A DNA stretch of 64,000 nt, taken from positions 248,001 through 312,000 of the forward strand of contig JAEHOE010000034.1 of the NCBI GenBank assembly GCA_016858145.1. The letters are read 5' to 3'. Origin of the DNA: Edaphochlamys debaryana. Lineage: Eukaryota > Chlorophyta > Chlorophyceae > Chlamydomonadales. A model generated the notes under the pieces. The model saw only the letters and a program-made list of their open reading frames with translations, did not search any database and had not been told where the DNA came from. Position 1 is the stretch's first letter. The number at the start of each line of letters is the position of its first letter. A program made the translations under genes and the position numbers. Below, in pieces: positions 13,154 through 23,478 of the stretch.

Positions 13154-16100
13154 ATGTGGGAGGACGGGCTGCCGACAGCCACCAGCAAGACGCAGAATGC
13201 TCTCGAGAAGAAGATCCTGCCGTTTTACCAGGAGCTGGAGCAGCAGGACCTTGAGGACCTGCACGATTTGCTCGAGCTGCACCGCGACACGCACATCTCC
13301 TATCTGCAGACTGGCCTAGGCCAGCTAAGCTCGGGGTTTGCGGTGCTGGATGCCAGTCGCACATGGATCGTCTATTGGCTGGTGCACTCCCTCGCGCTTC
13401 TGGGGGCCCCGCTCCCTCGCGAGGTCACCGCCGACGATATCGTCGCCTTCCTGGGGCAATGCCAGCACCCCGATGGAGGCTTTGGAGGCGGTCCGCTGCA
13501 GCTGGCGCACCTGGCGCCGACCTACGCGGCTGTCGCGGCCGCGGTCACGCTTGGCGGGAAGGCGCTGGCCATGGTCGACCGCGTGCGGGCCCGCGACTTC
13601 CTCTTCCGCATGTGCATTCCGCCCAGCCAGGGCGGCGGCTTCAGCGTACATGACGGTAGGCAGGGCCGTGGCACCACGGGAGCGACCTGCTAGCGACCCC
13701 GGAACGCTGCGGGCCCCGGGGTCACCATGCCGACACCCCTGCTGTTTCCTCGGCATCTCCCTTCCTGCAGGCGGCGAGGGCGACCTCCGCGCCTGCTACA
13801 CGGCCATGGCTGTAGCGCACATGCTGGGCATGGACGCCGACAAGCCGGAGCTGCTCCGCCGCTCGGGCCTGGCCGGCTACGTCCGGGCCTGCCAGGTGCG
13901 CTTCCCCACGCTCCCCTGCTCCGCCCCCCCCTTGCCCAGAACCCCCACCCCACCCCTCCCTGACTCCCCCTCCACGCATCCACCCTTCCCTTTCCGCCCC
14001 AACCTTCAACCTACAGCCACAGCCCCTCACCTTTCACCCCTGCACCGCTTTCTTGCCTTGCTCCTTCCCCTGCCTTCACGCCTAAACTCCCGCAGACCTA
14101 CGAGGGCGGGCTGGGCGGGGAGCCAGGCAACGAGGCGCACGGCGGCTACACGTTCTGCGGCGTGGCGGCGCTGGCGCTGGCGGGGGGTCCCGAGCTGCTG
14201 GCCTCCGCCCTGGACCTGTCCCGCCTGCTGCACTGGCTGGTGCACCGCCAGGTGGGGGGGGGGGGAGGTGGGGGGCTGGAGGGAGGGGCTGGAGGGAGAG
14301 GAGAACAGGGGGAGGGAGTGGGAAGGACGGCAAGGGGGTAGGGGGAGGGAGTAGGATGGAGGGGGGGGCAATGCGTGTGCTGCAGCCAGGCCCCAAGTCC
14401 TAACGCCGGGGTGTGCCTTGCCTCTTTCGAACCTCCAAAGGCGTCGGTCATCACCCACCTCCCCCCCTCACACACGCTGAACCAGGGCGCCATGGAGGGC
14501 GGCTTCAACGGCCGCACCAACAAGCTGGTGGACGGCTGCTACTCCTTCTGGCAGGGGGGCGTGTTCCCCCTGCTGGCGCAGCTGCACCCGGCGCTGCTGA
14601 GGCCCCCGCCGGTGGGGCGGGGTGGGGGGCGGGGTGGGGGGTTCTTGCCGTGGTCGTGGGGGGGGGGGGGCAGGGCAGTGGGCCGGGGCAGCGCGTGGCG
14701 TGCAAGGGCAAGGGTGGGCTGTGCGGTCTCCGTCGTGTGCCCCGCAGCGGGCGAGGGGCAGGCTGAGGTCCGGCTTCGCGGCTGCTGATCGGCCCACTCC
14801 CTCCGCCTGCACAGGTGCCTCCCTCGGCGGCCCCGGCTGCCGACCCGGCGGTCCCCCCCGCGCCCATGTTTGGGGACCACGCCATTGCACCCGCAGAGCT
14901 GGTGCGGCCCTGGAGGAGGGGGGTGGGGTGGGGTGGGAGGCGTGAGAGGGCGGGCCTTGTGGGGTTGATGCGGCGGAGGTCTGGGGAGCAGCGGCAAAGC
15001 AGCAGGAGCCAGGGGTGGGTGGAGGTTTGGGGGTGGAGGCGTCTTGGGGGTCGGCCCGACAGTGCTCCAGCGGGGCGGTGACGGGCTCCATCGAGCTCCG
15101 TGCCGCCCCTCTTGAGCACCGCCTGGTCGGCCCCCGGCAAACCTCCGCTACCACCTTGCCGCTGACCCCTTCCCCCTGCGCTGCTGCGCTCACGCTTTAC
15201 CCCAGCGCGCCCCTCCCCCGCTTCCCCGACCCATGCCCGTCTCCCCGTGCCCTCTTCCTTCTCCATCCTTCCCCATAGTAATCCTCCCCGTCGTCCCCTT
15301 CTAACCACCCCCAAGCTGGAAGTGCACGCCTGCCAACTCATCCCCGTCTGCCCCTCATACCCCCTCCCAACCTCTCGTCCCGACCCCCTCCCAACCCCCT
15401 CCTAACCGCCCTCCGTACTGCCACACTGCCGTACTGCCGTAGGCCGAGCTGGAGGTGCACGCCTGCATGACGCAGTACGAGTCGCTCCGCTCCCGCGCCC
15501 TGGCGGCCTCGGAGCAGGCGGACGCGGCGCTGAGGGGCACAGCGGCGCGGCACTCAGCCAACACGGCCGCGGGGGCGCGGGAGCTGCTGGACCGTGCGGC
15601 GGTGGCGCACGAGGTGGGGAGGGGGCGGGGGGGGAAAGGGAGGGGGATGGGGGCGGGGCGTGTGTGTATGGGGCGTGGCACGGGCGGCACGAGGGAGCTG
15701 CTGGACCGGGCGGCGGTGGCGCACGAGGTGTGTGTGGGGGTGCCTAGTGGGGTGGGGTCAGCGGAGGGGATGCATGGGGGATGGGGTTTGGATACGGGAA
15801 GGCGTGGGCTGCGAGGTTGGGGGTGGATGGGGGAGGGAGCTCCTGGGCTGGTGGAGGCGACGGAGCATTGACAGGGTGCACGGGCCGCTGGTGAGGGGGC
15901 CCATTCTCCAGAGCTGCACGGAGCGTGCCAAGCTCACGCTCACATCCCTCAGACCCTCACCCGTCCAATCCCACCCACCCACCCGCACCACCCCGTCGCC
16001 CGTCCCCCCCCGCCTCACCTCTCCACCCCCAACCCACCCCCAACCCCAACCCCCCACCCCACCCCACCCCACCCCTCAGGCCGCCGAGCTGGCCACGACC

Positions 16101-16930
16101 CAGATGGCGTGCGTCAACGCCTCCGCCTTCAACCTCTGCCCCCCCCTGGACCCAGAGGCCCTGGCGGCGCAGGAGCAGGCGCTGGGGCCGCCCCCGCCCC
16201 TGGGGGCAGCGGCCGGGGCCGGGGCAGGCAGCGCGGGCGGAGAGGCGCAGGCGCAGGCGGTGCAGGGGCATGGGGAGGCGCAGGGCCCGGGGCAGGGGCA
16301 TGGGGAGGCGCAGGGCCCGGGGCAGGCGGCGGCGGGTGGCGCCGGGGCGGCGGCTGGAGCGGGGACGGGCCCCGGTGCGGCCGCGGGCGCGGTGGCGCCG
16401 GCGCTGTGCAGCTACGAGAGCCTCCAGCTCTGGATCCTCAAGTGAGTGGTGACGTGTACTTGCTGGAAACCAGGGAACCGATCCCCTTCATCCTTAAACC
16501 ATTTACCCTGACCGCACCCCACAGCCCACACCACACCACCGCCACCCAGTCTGCACGACCGCAGCCTCCGCCTCCCCCACCCACCCCTCTGGCCCTCTCC
16601 ACCTTTCCCTGCCCTGCTCTGACCCCCAGGTGTTGTCAGGCATCCAAGGGCGGCCTGCGGGACAAGCCAGGCAAGCCCGCCGACTTCTACCACACCTGCT
16701 ACTGCCTGTCGGGCCTGGCGGCGGCGCAGCACGCGCCTGGATCCAGCCTCATGGGCCCACGTGACACGAACCTGCTGCGGCGGGCGGACCCTGCCGTAAA
16801 CGTGGTGGACGAGAAACTGGCGGCGGCGCGGTCGTACTTCGCGGCCCGGCCGCTGCCGCCGCTGCCGCAGGCGGGCGACACCGCGGGAGTGGGGGCCGAG
16901 GCGCCGGTTGCCATGGAGCAGGGGGCGTGA
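13154..16930 (+). CDS. FNTB: Protein farnesyltransferase subunit beta
   Basis: Eight exons: 13154-13655, 13771-13895, 14096-14251, 14486-14611, 14815-14901, 15443-15613, 16080-16441 and 16630-16930, giving about 609 residues. Family motifs appear in order: LPTATSKTQ at the start, HPDGGFGGGPLQ, GGGFSVHDGGEGDLRACYTA, YEGGLGGEPGNEAHGGYTFCG, EGGFNGRTNKLVDGCYSFWQ, and LRDKPGKPADFYHTCYCLSG. The three zinc ligands of the family are present: Asp277, Cys279 and His531. With the alpha subunit it should farnesylate CaaX proteins in the cytosol. It is longer than usual (about 440 in animals) because exons 5-7 add roughly 200 residues of Pro/Ala/Gly-rich sequence between the DGCYSFW helix and CCQASKGG. 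In exon 7 a 30-bp unit encoding GQGHGEAQGP is repeated in tandem. An open frame extends upstream to 12725 without support. Confidence 0.93.
15581..15727 (+). repeat. Exon-end echo in the farnesyltransferase intron (33-bp units, 114 bp apart)
   Basis: The last 33 bases of exon 6 (15581-15613, encoding ELLDRAAVAHE) recur at 15695-15727 in the following intron with one mismatch. Each copy is followed by GT. The 114-bp spacing is divisible by three and the frame between the copies is open, so the second donor could be used without a frameshift. The start of exon 6 is also echoed upstream: 15446-15466 resembles 15313-15333. Confidence 0.8.
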
Positions 16931-17451
16931 GGTACGGCAGGAGGTACTGCGCCGTGCATGGTGGTCAGGGGGGAGGCAGCAAGCTCGGGGCACGTAGGGA
17001 TGCGGGTGGGAAGTGGGTCGGGCGGGTTCTGAGCGGGTGGGTGGGGGCCAGCGTCAGGGCGGGTGCCGGTGCCGGTACCGGTACCGGTATGGCAGGAGGG
17101 CGCAATGTGCAGGGAAGAGGCGTCGCTGGCTCATGGTTTGGACGCTGACGTCCAACACTTTGATCGCGGGTTGCTCGGCATGTTACGCCCTGCGTCCAAC
17201 CTCCGACCCCCGGTACCGGCCCCCGAAGCATCCAGGAGCTGACATGACTGTCCTCAGTTGCCTTGCTTGAGGGCTTGTGCCTTGCCGGGGGCACTCATAT
17301 ACGTCCCACCTCCGGGCCTCCGACGCGACCCGTCTGCCCCATCGAGCGCGAGGTGCACAGAGCGAGCTGGGGGCGGGGCGGGGCGGGGCGTCCGCATGGC
17401 CCACGGCCCGTATGGGAGTTCACGGCTTATGCCCTCGTCCGTGGAACATTC

Positions 17452-17770
17452 TTTGAAGGGTTGGCCAAGGGGTTGAAGAAATTGCGGATGCTCTAGAGAG
17501 TGGTAATGGAGGAGTGCATGCGGCCCCAAGCCGGAGCCCGACGGCGGCTGCGCCCCGCAGTGCTAGCTGCGAAGGTACAGTGTGCACGGGGCCGTAGTCG
17601 GGCACTGACAGCCTGGGCGCTTGGGGGGTGGAGTCTTGGAGAGGCGACGTGCGAGTGTAATGTTGCAGTTGCCATGCCACGGTGGCAAAGAGCAAGCGCG
17701 GGGCGAACGGAGAGCAGTCAGCTTTGTCCGGCGCGTCAAGCGAAGAGTATGGGGGGGAGTGACAGCAGCC
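17452..17770 (+). repeat. Flanking repeat R, copy 1
   Basis: First of three diverged copies (R1; R2 19826-20210; R3 22030-22320). Shared landmarks in order are gaagggttggcca, gcatgcggccccaagcc, ccgcagtgctagct, gtagtcgggcactgacagc, tggagaggcgacg and gtgtaatgttgcag. R1 lies between the farnesyltransferase gene and the first Ala-rich gene and contains a TGTAA at 17656-17660, which could serve the upstream gene. Confidence 0.75.
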
Positions 17771-18137
17771 ATGGAAGCGGCATATGGAGGCGGCATATGG
17801 AAGCCCGCCGAAGCCATCCCAATCCGTCCGGAGCCCCCCACACCCGAGTTACCTGGAGCAAGTTTACCTGACCGTGCGGGTCTAGTGCGCAGCGTCTCCG
17901 GCGGCTCGCTATAGGCCCGCCGGACCCGCCCAGCATCAGCATACAGACGATAGGGAGAAGCGCCGTGGCAGAACATGCGCCAAGCCAGGGCGGCGGCAGA
18001 AGACTGCGCGGGAGACACGAAAGAGGGCACCGGGGGGCCGTGGGGGGCTGTACCCGGTATGGGCCGGGGGTGCCTTTCCAGGGTTGGGAGGTTGAGCCGT
18101 CAAGTGAAGGATAGGGGGTTGAGTGAAAAGAGCAGCC
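17771..18137. mobile_element. Insertion of about 367 bp in unit 1, flanked by agcagcc
   Basis: Comparing the two tandem units, unit 1 has extra sequence here that unit 2 lacks. The extra block is bounded by agcagcc at 17764-17770 and 18131-18137, while unit 2 has a single agcagcc (near 20204). This fits a small non-autonomous insertion with a 7-bp target duplication. It could equally be a deletion in unit 2 between short direct repeats. No coding capacity and no clear terminal inverted repeats were seen. Confidence 0.4.
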
Positions 18138-18296
18138 GCTGCCCCGTGGCAGGTGGGGTCGGAGGGGCAAAGAGCGAGCGGGGGGCGGGGGAAGCTCGCA
18201 GCTCACCACGCTAAAACCGCTTGTTGTCGCGAAGGCCCAGAAAGTCCTCCCGACGAAGGCCCACGCCCCAGGACCGCAGCTCAGCAGCAAGCCAAC

Positions 18297-19431
18297 ATGC
18301 ACGGACTGCTAACTGCTGCGGTCTCCGTGTTGGGCGGGGGCGGCGTGGCCGCGCTCGGCATGGGCATCGCAAAGCTCTTCGCGCCGAAGTGCAAGCCATA
18401 CGGCGAAAACACCATGGCCGACGACGTGCAGGAGATGTCTGTTAGGTTCTTATCAATGATGTGCATGTCCTTCGGGCCCATGGCTGGCATCACGGGCGCG
18501 GTTTGTGCCATCGTGGATCACCTGAACGCTCCGCCGCGCATCCCGCAAGTAAGGGCTTGCTCGCTTGGGCTTTCGCAATAGCTGACTGCGGCCTGCACCA
18601 GGATTGGCGTTTCCACACCAGGCCGCACCCTGCCCTCTGCTGCCGCAGGGCCGCCCCGCCGAGGCCCGCACGGAGGACCGCCCCGCCGCCACTGCCCGCT
18701 CGGAGGGTAAGCCCGCCGAGGCCCGCACGGAGGGCCGCCCCCAGCCCAACCCGCTCATGTCACTCCTGTCTGCCGAGGAGGCCGCCCAGCGCGCCCAGGC
18801 CAAGGCCAAGCGGGCCGCCGCCAGGGCTGACGCCGCCGTTGCTGAGGCGGAGGCCGCGGCGGCGGCGGCGGTGGCGGCGGCTGAGGTGGCGTCCCGCAGC
18901 AACGCGCCGCGGGCCAAGCAGGCGGCGGCCAAGGCGCGGGACGCGGCCAGGCGAGCCCAGGCGGCGGCGGAGGGCGCGAAACGCCTGGCGCAAGGGGCTC
19001 GAGAGCGCGCAGAGGAGGCGATGGAGGCGGTGGAGGTGCTGAAGGAGAGGCGGGTGGAGGCGGAGCGGGCGCAGGCGGAGGCACGGCGCGCGGCCGATGC
19101 AGCCGAGGCCGCAAGGGTCGCGGCTGAGGATGCGGCAGCCGCGCTTGAGGACGCGGCTGAGGAGATGGAGGATGCGGCGGATGCGGCTGTGGAAGCGACG
19201 GCGATCACACAGGAGGCTTCGGAGCGAGCGGGAGCGGCGGCCTCGGAGGCGAGCCGCGCGGCCCGGTGGGCCCAGGCCGCCGCAGATCAGGCGCGTGTGG
19301 AGGCGGGCGAGGGGCTGGAGGGGACGGAGGGGACGGAGGCGGGTGCGCCCGTGGCGGCGGCCGGCGGGCACGCGGCTGGCGGCTGCGGCGGCTGCGGGGG
19401 TGGGATCACCGGAGTACAGCGAGCGCGCTGA
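18297..19431 (+). CDS. Ala-rich coiled-coil protein with hydrophobic Gly-rich N-terminus, copy 1
   Basis: Two exons, 18297-18548 and 18649-19431, give 344 residues. Exon 1 encodes 84 residues: a glycine-rich hydrophobic stretch (VSVLGGGGVAALGMGIAKLF), then a second hydrophobic, Met/Cys-rich segment (SMMCMSFGPMAGITGAV). This suggests membrane association. Exon 2 begins with Arg/Glu/Pro repeats (RPAEARTE) and continues as a long Ala/Glu/Arg-rich region with no prolines for about 170 residues, expected to form a helix or coiled coil. It ends in a Gly/Cys-rich tail (GGCGGCGGGIT then QRAR). I know no family with this architecture; the helical part resembles LEA-like or generic coiled coils only in composition. 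A paralog lies 2.2 kb downstream with an exon 1 of identical length. Confidence 0.75.
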
Positions 19432-19825
19432 TTGGTTCCGTGCGATTATTGCTCAGCGCCCATCCAGCAGCCGCTAAGGATCGGAGCGAGCATGAGGGGA
19501 GCGAGGGGCTGCGTATGGGTGCCTTGGTAGCTAGGAGCATGCGCAGACGGTGTGCCGTGTAGTGGCTGGCGGGGGCCTAGTATGTTGCCTTCACGGGGCA
19601 GGGAGGTCAAGAGCGAGGCCGGGAGGCAGGTGCGCTCTACCAGCCCTCGATAGGGACCGGGTCAGGGGCGGGCGGCGGAGGGATTGTGGGACTCCTGTGG
19701 AGACTGGAGAGGGATTGACCTGAGGGTACGGTGGAAGGAACTCGAGGGTTGAACGTTTGCGGAACGAGAGCTTCCACCCTCCACCTTCTTGTTTGGTGAT
19801 GGGACAGTGCGTGGTGATGGATGTC

Positions 19826-20210
19826 AGCGGGCCTGGGCGTTCCCCTTGGACTCGCATGGGGGCACTTGCTGGGTTTGCGTAGGACTTCTCTGAAGGGTTG
19901 GCCAGGTTAACGAAATCGTGGATGCGTTAGAGAGTGGGGATGGAGGTGCGCATGCGGCCCCAAGCCTGAGCCCGACGGCGGCTGCTGGGCCGCTGCGCTG
20001 CCGCCGCTGCGCCCCGCAGTGCTAGCTGGGAATGAAGGTACAATGTGCCTGGGTCCGTAGTCGGGCACTGACAGCGTGGGGACTGCGCAGGGGGGGTGGA
20101 GTCTTGGAGAGGCGACGAGCGAGTGTAATGTTGCAGGGGGGGCGAACGGAGCGCAGTCAGCTTTGTCCGGCGCGTCAAGCGAAGAGTGGGGGGGGAGTGA
20201 CAGCAGCCAG
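19826..20210 (+). repeat. Flanking repeat R, copy 2
   Basis: Second copy of R, upstream of the second Ala-rich gene. It is similar to R1 over the 17452-17770 part and, on its left side, to R3 (gggcctgggcgtt, tttgcg, aggactt). It contains TGTAA at 20124-20128, suitably placed about 690 bases after the stop of copy 1. Confidence 0.7.
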
Positions 20211-20512
20211 AAGCCGCGCTGTGGCATGTGGGGTCCAGGGGCAAAGAGCGAGCGAGCGGGGGGCGGGGCTCGGGGTCGGGCCGGTTGCGCTGAGTCAGCG
20301 TGCCAATCTGCCCCAGGCCGGATGTCGAGCCTCGGCGCCCTGGTCGGCACCCGCTAGCCTAAGAGCGCCCACTGCTGAGACACGAACACGCACTACACGC
20401 TCGCGCGGCAAAAGCTTGCAGCTCACTACGCTAAAACCGTGTCGTCGCGAAGGCCCAGAAAGTCCTCGACCAAGGCCCAAGCCCCAGGCCCGCAGCCCAG
20501 CAGCAAGCCAAC

Positions 20513-21653
20513 ATGCAGGGATTGGGCAAGGCTGCTGTCTCCGTGTTGGGCGGGGGCGGCGTGGCCGCGGTGGGCATGGGCATCGCAAAGCTCTTTTCGC
20601 CGAAGCCTGACAAGAAAGCCGACGAGGAAGATTTTGCTGAAGTTCTCCAGGCAGCTTCTGTCATGATACTGACGGTGACGTGCATGGTCGGTGGGCCGAT
20701 AGTTGGCATGGTGAACGCGGTCGCGATCGAGATCCTGCAGCGTTCCTGGGAGTCACGCGAGCGGGTAGGTGGCAAGGGGCTGCTTTCCTAGGCTCTGCTG
20801 CTAGCTGCCTCCAGCCTGCACCTCTTGGGCAAGTTTCGCTTCATCCCTTGCGCGCGTTGCACACGCCCAACGCCGCACCCAACCCCCCGGCTGCGTGCCG
20901 CAGAACCGCCCCGCCAGGGGCCGCGAGCACAGCAGTCCTAACATTGCCCGCACGGAGGACCGCCCCGCCGAGGCCCGCACGGAGGGTAGGCCCGCCGAGG
21001 TCCGCCCCCAGCCTGACGCGATCCAGTCGGCTGAGGAGGCCGCCCAGCGCGCCCAGGCCAAGGCCAAGCGGGCCGCCGCCAGGGCCGACGCCGCCGTTGC
21101 TGAGGCGGAGGCCGCGGCGGCGGCGGCGGTGGCGGCGGCCGAGGTGGCGTCCCGCAGCAACGCGCCGCGGGCCAAGCAGGCGGCGGCCAAGGCGCGGGAC
21201 GCGGCCAGGCGGGCCCAGGCGGCGGCGAAAGCCGCAGAGAGCCTGGCGCAAGGGGCTCGGGAGCGCGCAGAGGAGGCGATGGAGGCTGTGGAAGAGCTGA
21301 AGGAGAGGCGGGTGGAGGCGGAGCGGGGCGCGGCGGAGGCACGGCGCGCGGCGGCGGCTGCAGCGGAGGCGGCGGAGGACGCGGCGGAGGCGGTGCGGGA
21401 TGCGGCGGTTGCGGCGGAGGACGCGGTGGGGATCACAGAGGAGGCTTCGGAGCGAGCGGGGACGGCGGCCTCGGAGGCGAGTCGCGCGGCCCGGTGGGCC
21501 CAGGCCGCCGCGGAGGCGGCGCGTGCGGAGACGGGCGAGGGGCTGGAGGGAGCGGAGGCGACGGGTGCGCCCGTGGCGGCGGCCGGCGGGCACGCGGCTG
21601 GCGGCTGTGGCGGCTGCGGTGGCGGCATCACCGCAATCCAGCGAGCGCGCTGA
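20513..21653 (+). CDS. Ala-rich coiled-coil protein, copy 2 (tandem paralog)
   Basis: Two exons, 20513-20764 and 20904-21653, give 333 residues. Exon 1 is again exactly 84 codons and keeps the core VSVLGGGGVAAVGMGIAKLF, but most of its second half differs from copy 1 (charged DKKADEEDF, then VMILTVTCMVGGPIVGMVNA). Exon 2 is much more conserved: the RPAEARTE repeats, the long Ala-rich helix beginning AEEAAQRAQAKAKRAAARAD, and the tail GGHAAGGCGGCGGGIT with terminal QRAR. The start is supported by identical spacing after the shared upstream sequence cagcaagccaacatgca. Fast change in the N-terminal membrane-like part beside a conserved helix suggests divergence of targeting or partners after tandem duplication. 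The function is unknown. Confidence 0.75.
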
Positions 21654-23478
21654 TGGAGTCCGTGAGGTTGCTCATTGACCACCTGCTGTGGGATACCGTA
21701 GCGACGGACTGTGGGTGCGTTGAGGAGAGCCTGTGTGCGCAGGTTAGGCGGGCCGCGTCAGGTGTTGGGGACCTGCTGTTACGCAGGCAAAGTGAGGGAG
21801 GTGCTTGAGAAGGCGGTCAGCCCGGACTGAGGCGGGACAGCAGGAAGGCCGGGGCTGGCGGTGGGGGACCTGTGGAACTATGGGCGTTTGGGTGGGACTG
21901 ATGTGCCCGCAACATCATGTTGGGAAGGGATTCGTGGGTTGGGATTGTGTCCAGCCAAAGATGGGCTTCCGCCCCGCAATTCCTTGGCTGCTTCGTTCAT
22001 GCCTGTCTAGTTGCCGTGTGGGAGCAGCAGCAGGCCTGGGCGTTTTCCTGGCCTGGCATGCGGGCATGCGCTGACTTTGCGCAGGATTCGTATGACTTGT
22101 GTTGAGGGTTGAAGAGAATGTGAATGTTGTTGTGCATGCAGCCCCAAGCCTGAGTCCGGCGGCTGGGCTGGGCCGCTGCGCTCACGCCGCTGTCGGTGGC
22201 CCGCACTGCTAGCTACTGTGGAAGAAATGAACCGTGTACACGGTTGCGCAGTCGCTCGGGCACTGACAGCGTGGGGTGTGGAGAGGCGACGAGTGTAGTT
22301 CACGAGTTTCCACGGCTTCACATTGCACGGGCGGGGAACGGCGGGGAGGTGGCGAGCGAGGCCGCAGCGGGCGGGCAGATCAGGAAGCACCATGCCACTG
22401 ATGCCATCTTGCCATGCCAGTGATAGATGCCACTGATGCCAGCAGCGAGACGCGCGCCTGTCCGTCAGGTGACATACATGAGGACCGTCAGCTCTCCAGC
22501 ATCTTACGGAAGGGATGCGGAGCAGGGCGGGTAGAGCGGGGCTACTATGTGAGAGCAGGCTCGTCCTCCTGGAATGAAGCGTGCCGGCCAGCCAGCGGCG
22601 GCGAGCCTTGGCCTGATGGCCTCACTCAGTACTTCCTTACGGCCTCTGGGTGCTGGGCGAGGCGGGGGGCAGAGTTTGCGGTGCGTGGGTGTTCCGTTGG
22701 TCACTCAAGGAACTGCCTCCCCCCTTCCACTCCAGCGTGGCGAGCTGACGACATCAAGACATGGCGGCCGGATAAGGGGCCGCGGCGGTCACGGGCGGGG
22801 GGGTGGGAGGGGCGCCCCTGGATAGGTGGGCCGGACGCAGAGTGCATGGAACAGACCTTGCTTGGTCTTGGCGTGGATGTGTCAAGGCAATGTGCATGGC
22901 GCGGGTGGGTGCTTCCCTTGGGCTCATCAGTACACTGCAAGTGAGCGAGGGTTGAGGTTGAACGACGTGGGCGAAGGGGTTCTAGTGGCTGACGCGTGCC
23001 GGCGTGCGTGGGGGAAGGGGCCGAAGGGGCCATGAGGGAGGGGATCCTTGCTAAGGCTTTCTTGGCCCGTGTGCTTGGTGATGTATGCTTGCCCAGTGTT
23101 GCCTCGCCCGGCCAGGCGTCCACGGCGCGTCCAGGTCCTGTCAGGCAGAGCTGCCGGGGCCAGAGCGGAGCGTGACGTGTCTGCCGTACTGCAACATCTA
23201 CGAACCCGCGCCGCCCGCCCAGGCGCACGCACCCGACCTCCCGACCGACTTGGTTCAGTATAACTTGCTGTTAACTTGAAGGTGCTATACAATCCAAGCC
23301 GCGACTTAAAGTACTGCAGCTCCGCCAGGCGACGCATGCAGGCTGCAGGAGATACGAGATAGGAGCCCAAACTTGCCATATTTATTCCTTTGAATCATGA
23401 CAATCTGCTGTTGAACTCGTGCGGGACTCAGGCGACGGCCGGGGACTACAGCGCCGACCCATTGCTCTGCATTGGCCT
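21654..23478. other. Intergenic region with repeat R copy 3, upstream of SGNH B
   Basis: The left part (22030-22320) is the third, most degraded R copy. No third Ala-rich gene follows it, so it may mark the right edge of the duplicated array. A 176-codon frame at 22414-22944 has no recognisable content. The right end should contain the SGNH B promoter. Confidence 0.5.
22030..22320 (+). repeat. Flanking repeat R, copy 3 (solo)
   Basis: Shared landmarks with R2: gggcctgggcgtt, ctttgcgcaggattc, gcatgcagccccaagcctgag, tgctagct, gggcactgacagcgtgggg and gagaggcgacgag. Where R1 and R2 read gtgtaatg, this copy reads gtgtagtt, so the TGTAA is lost. Confidence 0.65.

Noticed and set aside
18453..19208. 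Long minus-strand open frame opposite the first Ala-rich gene (and 20801-21682 opposite the second)
   Set aside because: GC-rich Ala codons (GCG/GCC) read antisense as Arg/Ala/Pro codons without stops. The plus frame has the splice phase, start context and conservation between copies.
22414..22944. 176-codon plus frame downstream of repeat R3
   Set aside because: No recognisable motif, no paralog to the flanking genes, and no supporting splice or poly(A) context.
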